From: an uncultured Anaerococcus sp.
Lineage (GTDB): Bacteria; Bacillota; Clostridia; Tissierellales; Peptoniphilaceae
Assembly (NCBI GenBank): GCA_943913325.1
Contig: CALTXP010000087.1
Coordinates: 1-6,197 of the forward strand
DNA length: 6,197 bases
Reading direction: 5' to 3'
Of this stretch, positions 1 through 5,820 are shown one piece after another (position 1 is the stretch's first letter; each line of letters opens with the position of its first letter). The notes under the pieces were generated by a model, which was given only the letters and a program-made list of their open reading frames with translations, was not told where the DNA came from and searched no databases. A program made the translations under genes and the position numbers.

Positions 1-54
1 CCTTATAGATTTTATATAAAAGATAATTCTAATGTTTCTGTATTAAAAAAATAA
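1..54 (+). CDS. C-terminal tail of a rightward gene (partial, 17 codons visible)
   Basis: Frame 1 is open from the left edge to a TAA at 52-54 and reads PYRFYIKDNSNVSVLKK. The other two rightward frames stop within 20 bases. The tail ends at the start of the hairpin at 48-77, as expected for a gene converging on the oxidoreductase gene. Nothing in 17 residues identifies a family, so no function is offered. A chance open frame of this length in AT-rich DNA is possible, so confidence is moderate to low. Confidence 0.4.
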   Translation, partial: PYRFYIKDNSNVSVLKK

Positions 55-77
55 GATGGTTCTATCCATCTTATTTT
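45..77 (-). terminator. Intrinsic terminator of the oxidoreductase gene, possibly bidirectional
   Basis: A perfect 12-bp stem pairs 48-59 with 66-77 around a 6-base loop (60-65). Read leftward, the 3' arm runs into seven U residues (complement of the A-run 45-51), which is a standard rho-independent terminator. The TAA stop of the leftward gene (71-73) lies inside the stem. Read rightward, the 3' arm is U-rich (TTATTTTAT) but no clean U-run follows, so it would be weaker for the converging gene that ends at 54. Confidence 0.85.
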
Positions 78-817
78 ATAAGGAATCCTTGATTTATAAG
101 AGTATTAAATATCTTATCTCTATTTGCAATCAGCTTGCCTTGTTTTTTAGGTATTTGTCTAGAGAATGAATCGGATCTTCTATTTGAATCTCTTAAATCA
201 TAATAAGTTGTCATTTCTTTATCATAATCTGAAATTTTTTCATTATAATTATCAAAAATCTCATAAGAATTTTCAAAATTCTTGAGTTTGATATCCATTC
301 TTGGCTTAAGTTGAGGTTGCTGATTAGGATAACCGAACCCCAAACCTACAGCTGGAAATGTTAGTTTAGGAAGTTTTAGTAGTTCAATAACTTTAGAAGT
401 ATCATTATGGATATTACCGAAATAATTGACACCAAGCCCAAGACTTTCAGCAGCAACTGTAACATTCTGGGAAGCTATCATTGCATCGTTATAGCCTTGC
501 ATAAATTTATCAAAACCAATCATTTCATCATTTTCTTCATTATTTTCTTTTGCTATTTGATAATTCCTATATAAATCTACTACAAAAACCCACAAGTAAG
601 GGGCACGTGCCATGTATTCTTGATTGCCATTTATAGCCAGTTCATCTTTAAGTTTTTGATCTGTTATTCTAATTATACTTAAGAGTTGCATCCCATTACT
701 AGTTGGTGCTCGATTAGCAACATCAAGTAGGGTTTGAATAGTATTATCATCAATTTTTTCATCTTTAAACTCTCTTATTGTTCTATGATCAAGTTGTTTG
801 TTTATAGTTTCATTCAT
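71..817 (-). CDS. NfsA/FRP-type nitroreductase-family NAD(P)H:FMN oxidoreductase
   Basis: This is a 248-residue flavoprotein of the nitroreductase superfamily. The NfsA/FRP branch is expected to form cytosolic homodimers that bind FMN and reduce nitroaromatics, quinones or free flavin with NAD(P)H. Visible support: HRTIREF at residues 11-17 (the family's N-terminal phosphate-contacting Arg motif), RAPTSNGMQ at 36-44, the central helix QNVTVAAESLGLGVNYFG at 117-134 (the typical flavin-contacting core), and GLGFGYPNQQPQLKPRM at 158-174, the GYP...KPR segment typical of this branch. The length matches the usual 240-250 residues. The ATG at 815-817 follows an AGGAGG (complement of 823-828) by 5 bases, which fixes the start. 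It appears to be a single-gene unit, divergent from the helicase gene and ending in its own terminator. The physiological substrate cannot be read from the sequence. Confidence 0.9.
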   Translation of the reverse strand: MNETINKQLDHRTIREFKDEKIDDNTIQTLLDVANRAPTSNGMQLLSIIRITDQKLKDELAINGNQEYMARAPYLWVFVVDLYRNYQIAKENNEENDEMIGFDKFMQGYNDAMIASQNVTVAAESLGLGVNYFGNIHNDTSKVIELLKLPKLTFPAVGLGFGYPNQQPQLKPRMDIKLKNFENSYEIFDNYNEKISDYDKEMTTYYDLRDSNRRSDSFSRQIPKKQGKLIANRDKIFNTLINQGFLIK

Positions 818-835
818 AAAATCCTCCTAGACTCT

Positions 836-865
836 TTATCAATTTATACCCTAAAAAGGTATACT
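836..865 (+). promoter_or_regulatory. Candidate sigma-70/SigA promoter for the helicase-methyltransferase operon
   Basis: TTATCA (836-841, 4 of 6) and TATACT (860-865, 5 of 6) are 18 bases apart. The start of transcription would fall near 872, only about 10 bases before the ATG at 882. The ribosome binding site AAGGTG (871-876) would then sit at the very 5' end of the mRNA. It overlaps the opposing promoter almost fully, so the two may compete for RNA polymerase. Confidence 0.45.
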
Positions 866-871
866 AGTAAA
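843..871 (-). promoter_or_regulatory. Candidate sigma-70/SigA promoter for the oxidoreductase gene
   Basis: On the minus strand, TTTACT (complement of 866-871, 4 of 6 to consensus) and TATAAA (complement of 843-848, 5 of 6) are 17 bases apart. Transcription would begin near 836, giving a leader of about 20 bases that contains the AGGAGG at 823-828. The -35 box is imperfect, so this is a prediction from spacing and position. Confidence 0.55.
845..863. promoter_or_regulatory. Dyad in the divergent promoter region, possible operator
   Basis: TATACC (845-850) and GGTATA (858-863) form a 6-bp inverted repeat with a 7-base spacer. Each arm overlaps the -10 box of one of the two opposing promoters, so a dimeric repressor here could control both genes. 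A second short palindrome, TACTAGTA (862-869), overlaps its right edge. No regulator gene is visible in the window. Dyads this short also arise by chance in AT-rich DNA. Confidence 0.3.
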
Positions 872-881
872 AGGTGATAAA

Positions 882-3236
882 ATGCTAGTTAAAATTTCAG
901 TAAGAAACCTTATAGAGTTTGTTATGAGATCTGGTGACGTTGATAACAGATTCCGTGATAATACTAGAATGATTGAGGGAATAAGAGCTCATCAGACGAT
1001 ACAAAAAAAATATGGTAAAAATTATAAGAAAGAATATTCTCTTAAAAATACGACTATCATTGATGAAGTTGAATTTAGAGTAGAAGGTAGAGCTGATGGG
1101 CTAATATCAGAAAAAGATGGTTTTGTCATAGATGAGATAAAGTCTACCACTAGAGCTTTATCAGAAATTGATGATAGTAATAAACTTCATTGGGCACAGG
1201 CGATGTGCTATGCATATTTTTATGCCTTAGATACTAAGCTTAAGAGTATGTCTATAACTTTAACATATGTAAATATTGATGATTATTCTACAAAAATATT
1301 TAGAGATAAATTTAGCTTTGAAGAACTCAAAGATTTTTATTATAAACTTTTAGAAGAATATTTAAACTTTTCAAAAATTCTTGCGATTAATAATCAAAAG
1401 AGAAATGATTCTATAAAAAAATTGGATTTTCCATATAAAGAATATCGAAAAGGTCAAAGAAAAATGTCTGTCGCAGTTTATACTGCAATTTTAGACTCCA
1501 AAAAACTATTTGTAGATGCACCTACTGGAATTGGCAAAACGATATCTGCAGTATTTCCTTCTATAAAATCTATGGGGGAAGATCTATCTGATGAGATTTT
1601 TTATCTAACTAGCAAAAATACTCAGGCTAAAGAAGCTCTAAAATCAATAAATATCCTTAAGAATCAAGGACTATCTATAAAGGCTTTGTCTATAACTTCT
1701 AAAGAGAAAATCTGTCTTAATGATGAAGTTAAATGTAATCCAGTAGATTGTCCATTTGCAAAAGGGCATTTTGATAGAATAAATGGAGCTCTTAAAGATA
1801 TATTAGAAAATGAAGATATTATGGATTATAATATAATAACTTCTTATGCAGAAAAACATAGAGTGTGCCCATTTGAATTTGAACTAGATATCTCATCTTA
1901 TGCAGATTTTATAGCTTGCGATTATAATTATGTTTTTGATCCAAATACTTATTTGAAGAGATTTTTTGATGATGTAATAGATAGATATATATTTTTAGTT
2001 GATGAATCTCATAATCTATTAGAAAGATCACGCGGCATGTATAGCTTTAGTTTTAGTAAAGCTAGTTTTTATCAAATAAGCAAAAATATAAATATTAAAA
2101 GAAATAAAAAGATTAAAAAAATAATAGATGAAATAATAGAAATATTCGATAAAATTTATGCTAATCATGGTAAAAAATTATATTACTATCAAGAAGAGCT
2201 TATTGATGATTTTGACAAAGCCTTTATAAAACTTTTAAAGCCATTGCAAAAATATTTAGTAGATCAAAAAGAAGATCCTTTGTATGATACTCTTTTGAAT
2301 TTGTTCTTTGATGTAAATAAATTTTTTAGGATAGAGGATAGATATTCTAATGGATTTTACAGTGTAATCTCTTATGACGAAGATAATGACGATATAATTT
2401 ATCAGATAAAGTGTATTGATCCTTCAGAAGTTTTAGCTAATACGTATAAAAACGCAAGATCTACTGCATTTTTTTCAGCAACCCTTTCTCCTATGAATTA
2501 CTTTACTAGGATGTTTGGAGCAGAAGATAGCTTAAAACTTAAACTGGATATGCCTTTTGATGATAAAAATTTTGATCTTTATATTCGTGAAATAAGTACT
2601 AGATATAAGGATAGGGATAGAAATATTGGCATAGTAAGTGAAACTATAAATGAATTTATAAACTCAAAAAAAGGTAATTACTTTATATTTTTCCCTTCAT
2701 ATTCTTATTTATCAGCCGTCTATGATGATTATATAAGTAGATTTGATGATGATATAACTACCCAAGATAGATTTATGAGTGAGAAAGAAATTACTAAGTT
2801 TTTAAAAAAATTTGAAAAAGGCTCTAATAGAACTGCTTTTGTAGTACTTGGTGGAATTTTTTCTGAGGGAGTAGATTTGGTAGGAGATAGGCTAATAGGT
2901 TCTATGATAATTTCTGTAGGTATGCCAGGAGTTTCGGATGAAAGAAATCTAATCAAAGAATATTTTGATAAAAGACAATTGAGTGGATTTGATTATTCCT
3001 ATACTTATCCAGGAATAAACAAAGTATTTCAAGCTGCTGGAAGAGTTATTCGTAGTGAGAATGATAAGGGAATAATTTATCTTGTAGATGATAGATTTAA
3101 TTCATATAAATATTACATGCTTTATCCCAAGCATTGGAAAAATAAAAATATAAAAATAGTGAATGATAGTAAGACTTTTAATAAAGAAGTAAAAAGCTTT
3201 TGGGAGGAACTAGGTGAGAAAAGCAAAGACAAGTGA
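882..3236 (+). CDS. RecB-type PD-(D/E)XK nuclease fused to XPD/DinG-like Fe-S DNA helicase
   Basis: This 784-residue ATP-dependent DNA helicase has an N-terminal nuclease domain. It probably acts in the cytoplasm in DNA repair or recombination intermediate processing (inferred from family). Nuclease, about 1-165: H37, D72 in GRADG, E85-x-K87 in DEIK, and Q106...Y110, the full RecB-family set, so the domain looks active. Helicase, about 185-784: Walker A APTGIGKT (213-220), DESH box (374-377), SATL (532-535), motif V GGIFSEGVD (657-665) and motif VI QAAGRVIR (718-725). C278, C285, C290 and C329 lie between motif I and the DESH box, where XPD-like enzymes bind a 4Fe-4S cluster. The ATG at 882 is preceded by AAGGTG (871-876). 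The product fits the COG1199 DinG/XPD group, but it is not classical DinG, whose extra nuclease, when present, is DnaQ-like. Its end overlaps the methyltransferase gene. No defence genes adjoin it. Confidence 0.92.
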   Translation: MLVKISVRNLIEFVMRSGDVDNRFRDNTRMIEGIRAHQTIQKKYGKNYKKEYSLKNTTIIDEVEFRVEGRADGLISEKDGFVIDEIKSTTRALSEIDDSNKLHWAQAMCYAYFYALDTKLKSMSITLTYVNIDDYSTKIFRDKFSFEELKDFYYKLLEEYLNFSKILAINNQKRNDSIKKLDFPYKEYRKGQRKMSVAVYTAILDSKKLFVDAPTGIGKTISAVFPSIKSMGEDLSDEIFYLTSKNTQAKEALKSINILKNQGLSIKALSITSKEKICLNDEVKCNPVDCPFAKGHFDRINGALKDILENEDIMDYNIITSYAEKHRVCPFEFELDISSYADFIACDYNYVFDPNTYLKRFFDDVIDRYIFLVDESHNLLERSRGMYSFSFSKASFYQISKNINIKRNKKIKKIIDEIIEIFDKIYANHGKKLYYYQEELIDDFDKAFIKLLKPLQKYLVDQKEDPLYDTLLNLFFDVNKFFRIEDRYSNGFYSVISYDEDNDDIIYQIKCIDPSEVLANTYKNARSTAFFSATLSPMNYFTRMFGAEDSLKLKLDMPFDDKNFDLYIREISTRYKDRDRNIGIVSETINEFINSKKGNYFIFFPSYSYLSAVYDDYISRFDDDITTQDRFMSEKEITKFLKKFEKGSNRTAFVVLGGIFSEGVDLVGDRLIGSMIISVGMPGVSDERNLIKEYFDKRQLSGFDYSYTYPGINKVFQAAGRVIRSENDKGIIYLVDDRFNSYKYYMLYPKHWKNKNIKIVNDSKTFNKEVKSFWEELGEKSKDK
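3202..3207 (+). promoter_or_regulatory. Ribosome binding site supporting the GTG start of the methyltransferase
   Basis: GGGAGG lies inside the last codons of the helicase gene, 6 bases before the GTG at 3214-3216. With no ATG nearby before the TRAM domain, this site decides the start. The 23-base overlap suggests translational coupling of the two genes. Confidence 0.8.
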
Positions 3237-4584
3237 AGTGACAGTCTATGATATGAGATATCCAAATATATCGATTGGTAAAGATGAAAATGAAAATATA
3301 GTTGAATTTAAGGGAGGTCTTCTTGGACAAAAATGTTTAGTAAAAATAACGAGAAATAGAAAAGATCTCAAAAAGGGAAAATATTTAAAATTAATTGAGA
3401 ATTCATCTCTAGAAAATAGTAGAAATCATTGTTCAGTAGCAGATATTTGTGGTGGATGTGCTTATCAAAAGCTTCCATATGAAACAGAATTAATGCTTAA
3501 ACTTGATATGATAAAAAAACTATTTGCTGATAATAATATAGATTATGACGGTGATATTTCTATAAATAGGTCTCCAATAACAGAAGGCTTTAGAAATAAA
3601 ATGGAATACACCTTTGGAGATAAGGAAAAGGGTGGAGATTTAGTTTTAGGATTGCATAGGCAAAATAGGTTTTATGAGATAGTAGACACTATAGTTTGCA
3701 ATGTAATAGATGATGATTTTAACAAGATAAGACTTGCTGTTCAAAATTATTTTAGAGAAAAAAAGACAAGTTTTTATCATAAGTCACGTAGAGAGGGTCT
3801 ACTTAGACATTTTATAATTAGAAAAGCCTTTAGAACAAATGAAATCATGCTAATACTCGTAACTACAAGTGAGGATAGCTTTGATGATATGAGAAAAAAA
3901 CTATTTGTAAATTATCTAACAAATATAGAATTAGATGCTGATATAGTTTCTATATTTCATGTTATCAACGACTCCCCAGCAGATGCAGTAGTTCCTGAAA
4001 GAGTTGAGTTACTTTATGGTAAAGAGCATATCACAGAAGAGATGCTAGGACTTAAGTTTAATATTTCTCCATTTTCATTCTTCCAACCAAATGTATTTAC
4101 TGCAGAAAAACTATACAAGAAAGCCTTTGATTTTGCAGAAATAGATGAGAGTATGAACATATTAGACTTATACTCTGGAACAGGAACCATCACCCAAGTA
4201 ATGGCAAGCCGAGCAAAATCTGCTACAGGCATAGAAATAGTAGCAGAAGCAGTCGAAAAAGCAAAAGAAAATGCAAGATTAAATGAAATTGAAAATATAA
4301 ATTTCTTATGTGGGGATGTCTTAGAAGAAATTGAAAATGTAAAGGGAAATTACGATGTAGTAATCCTAGACCCACCCAGAGCAGGCATAATGCCAGAAGC
4401 TCTAAAAAAAATAATCGCTATAAATCCTAAGAAGTTTGTATACATATCATGTAATCCTAAAACACAGGTAGAAAATTTAAAGGACTTTATAGCAAATGGA
4501 TATGAGATAAAAAAATACGAAATAATAGACCAATTTCCCAATTCTAGACATGTGGAGAGTGTAGTATTGATGTCAAGAAAATAA
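3214..4584 (+). CDS. rlmD: 23S rRNA (uracil-C5)-methyltransferase, RlmD/RlmCD family
   Basis: This 456-residue enzyme transfers a methyl group from S-adenosylmethionine to C5 of uridine in 23S rRNA. The family targets U1939 (E. coli RlmD/RumA), or both U747 and U1939 (Bacillus RlmCD). The sequence alone does not say which. Domains: an N-terminal RNA-binding TRAM domain (about 5-60); a 4Fe-4S motif C73-x5-C79-x2-C82 with the fourth ligand C162; a central RNA-contacting domain; and a Rossmann-fold methyltransferase with LDLYSGTG (317-324), Q291 and DPPRAG (386-391). The catalytic nucleophile is C413 in ISCNP, and E448 in RHVES is the general base. The C413-E448 spacing of 35 matches E. coli RlmD (C389, E424). 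The gene starts at GTG and overlaps the helicase gene by 23 bases, so they are probably one operon, closed by the hairpin at 4613. All catalytic and cluster residues are present. Confidence 0.95.
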   Translation: MRKAKTSEVTVYDMRYPNISIGKDENENIVEFKGGLLGQKCLVKITRNRKDLKKGKYLKLIENSSLENSRNHCSVADICGGCAYQKLPYETELMLKLDMIKKLFADNNIDYDGDISINRSPITEGFRNKMEYTFGDKEKGGDLVLGLHRQNRFYEIVDTIVCNVIDDDFNKIRLAVQNYFREKKTSFYHKSRREGLLRHFIIRKAFRTNEIMLILVTTSEDSFDDMRKKLFVNYLTNIELDADIVSIFHVINDSPADAVVPERVELLYGKEHITEEMLGLKFNISPFSFFQPNVFTAEKLYKKAFDFAEIDESMNILDLYSGTGTITQVMASRAKSATGIEIVAEAVEKAKENARLNEIENINFLCGDVLEEIENVKGNYDVVILDPPRAGIMPEALKKIIAINPKKFVYISCNPKTQVENLKDFIANGYEIKKYEIIDQFPNSRHVESVVLMSRK

Positions 4585-4591
4585 GATGATG

Positions 4592-4661
<70 letters not shown>

Positions 4662-4728
4662 GGAAGATACCTTATGGGAACAGTTCAAGTGTAGATTATA
4701 ACAGGGTATGAAGACACTATGGTATTTT

Positions 4729-4778
4729 AGGAGGGAGTGAACAGGATGGATAATTTTAGGATACTTATCATAGATTAA
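4729..4778 (+). pseudogene. Orphan Shine-Dalgarno and short reading frame, possible response-regulator remnant
   Basis: A perfect AGGAGG (4729-4734) precedes two in-frame starts: GTG at 4737 (too close) and ATG at 4746 (11 bases away). From GTG the frame reads VNRMDNFRILIID and ends at TAA 4776-4778. The FRILIID string looks like the first beta strand of a response-regulator receiver domain (typically RILIVDDE), and it stops just where the acidic pocket should follow. The remaining bases to the IS end at 4806 hold no continuation that could be recognised. It could be a truncated gene, a leader peptide or chance. The rest of the 4662-4805 gap shows only a weak -10-like TATAAC (4697-4702). Confidence 0.25.
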
Positions 4779-4805
4779 TAATAATATATGAAACTTCAAG
4801 CTATA

Positions 4806-4832
4806 TGTAAGGTGACCCCATAAAGTTGGACC
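4806..4832. repeat. Terminal inverted repeat of the IS element (one end only)
   Basis: The repeat reads TGTAAGGTGACCCC inward and then ATAAAGTTGGACC. The GACCCCATAAAGTTGGAC core closely resembles ends of IS150-group elements as known from the family. It is the transposase-binding end downstream of orfB. Its mate is outside the window. Confidence 0.65.
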
Positions 4833-4833
4833 T

Positions 4834-4881
4834 AATAGCAGAGCAAGCTTTAATACTAGCTCTGCTATTTCTTTGTTCTTT
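4834..4881 (+). terminator. Hairpin in IS end with rightward U-rich tail
   Basis: AATAGCAGAGC (4834-4844) pairs perfectly with GCTCTGCTATT (4859-4869) over a 14-base loop, giving 11 bp. A T-rich stretch (4866-4881) follows in the rightward direction. No U-run follows leftward, so as a terminator it would act only on transcription entering the IS from the rlmD side. It could also be a subterminal structure used by the transposase. Confidence 0.5.
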
Positions 4882-4906
4882 CCTACCCCTAGGGGTAGGA
4901 ATTTTT
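4880..4906 (+). terminator. Perfect 22-bp palindrome followed by T5, rightward terminator
   Basis: 4880-4901 is self-complementary (centre CTAG at 4889-4892). It can form a 9-bp GC-rich RNA stem with a CTAG loop, followed on the plus strand by TTTTT (4902-4906). It lies just past the orfB stop (4905-4907). On the minus strand an A-rich stretch follows, so it does not look like an intrinsic terminator for orfB itself. Confidence 0.65.
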
Positions 4907-5702
4907 ATGCTACATTTTTCTTTCTATATTCTACTGGTGATAAGTATCCTAATTTTTCTTTTATCCTTTCTTCGTTATAATATTTTATGAAATCTTCAAT
5001 TGTTTGCTTTAAGTGTTCGTATGAATAGAATTTATTTCCGTAGTATACTTCTTGTTTTAATATTCCAAAGAAACTTTCCATTGGTAAGTTGTCCAAGCAG
5101 TTTCCTTTTCTAGACATGGATTGGATTATGCCATTAGATTCTAGTTTTGATGTGTATTGTTTTATTTGGTATGCCCAGCCTTGATCTGAGTGAAATATTC
5201 TTTCTTCTTTGCTTTTATTTGTTATTTTTATTGCTCTATCTAAGGCTTTTAGGATTGGTTCTAGTGTTGGTTGTTTTGATATTTCATAGCTTAATATTTC
5301 ACTGTTGTACATATCTAAGTATGGGTTTAGATAAAGTTTCTTTATTTGATAATTTCCTGATTTATCTTTTTCACAATACTTAAATTCTGTTGTATCTGTT
5401 GTTATTTGGGTGTATGGTTTTTCCACTTTAAAGTTTCTCTTTATTTTATTATCTGCAATTTTTCCAACAGTTCCCTTATATGATGAGTATTTTCTTGTTT
5501 TTCTAGAAAAGTTCTTTACTTGTATTTTTAGCTTCTGGACTAATCTTTGTACTTTCTTTTTATTTATGCTTAGTCCTAATCTTCTTAACATTGCTGTTAT
5601 TCTTCTGTATCCATAGTTTGGATTTTCTTTTCTGATTTCTAGGATTTTTGCTTCAATTTCTTTATCTTTGCTTGGCTTGTCTAGTCTTTTTTGCCAATAC
5701 AT
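4905..5702 (-). CDS. IS3-family transposase OrfB (DDE catalytic subunit)
   Basis: This is the catalytic part of an IS3-family transposase, which joins element ends and target DNA. Counting from the ATG at 5702, residues about 15-60 form the HTH_21 DNA-binding region (ENPNYGYRRI...KKVQRLV) and about 95-260 the RNase-H-like rve core. The triad is D103 (TTDTTEF), D173 (HSDQGWAY) and E209 (LPMESFFG), with 35 residues between the last two, the family's DD(35)E. The C-terminal YNEERIKEKLGYLSPVEYR is also typical. The ATG has no Shine-Dalgarno, and the same frame is open to 5831 with plausible family sequence (KYKLKDLLSYFNFPKSTY just before the Met). The real product is therefore probably an OrfAB fusion made by frameshifting or transcript slippage. 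No ATG, GTG or TTG exists in that extension. The core is intact, so loss of function, if any, lies at the orfA junction. Confidence 0.92.
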   Translation of the reverse strand: MYWQKRLDKPSKDKEIEAKILEIRKENPNYGYRRITAMLRRLGLSINKKKVQRLVQKLKIQVKNFSRKTRKYSSYKGTVGKIADNKIKRNFKVEKPYTQITTDTTEFKYCEKDKSGNYQIKKLYLNPYLDMYNSEILSYEISKQPTLEPILKALDRAIKITNKSKEERIFHSDQGWAYQIKQYTSKLESNGIIQSMSRKGNCLDNLPMESFFGILKQEVYYGNKFYSYEHLKQTIEDFIKYYNEERIKEKLGYLSPVEYRKKNVA

Positions 5703-5820
5703 GTAGGTTGATTTTGGAAAGTTAAAGTAGCTAAGTAAATCTTTAAGTTTGTATTTATTTCTTAAGACCTCGATTGTTCGAGCAATTGTCTTATTTCTGT
5801 ATCTGTCATTTGAGATAATT

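Noticed and set aside
2729..2956. 75-codon leftward open frame inside the helicase gene
   Set aside because: It is antisense to the conserved motif V region of the helicase, has no Shine-Dalgarno or recognisable domain, and is best seen as a shadow.
4014..4541. Two leftward open frames (72 and 63 codons) inside the methyltransferase gene
   Set aside because: Both are antisense to the SAM-binding and catalytic motifs of RlmD and have no independent coding features.
882..4584. A defence system or CRISPR-associated DinG locus built on the nuclease-helicase
   Set aside because: The only operon partner is a housekeeping rRNA methyltransferase. No cas genes, repeat array, methylase-restriction pair or other defence partner is visible.
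4785..4807. Direct repeat TATATG (4785-4790 and 4802-4807) as a target-site duplication of the IS
   Set aside because: The second copy includes the TG of the proposed IS end, and the first lies 11 bases outside it. A true duplication must flank both ends, and the far end is not in the window.
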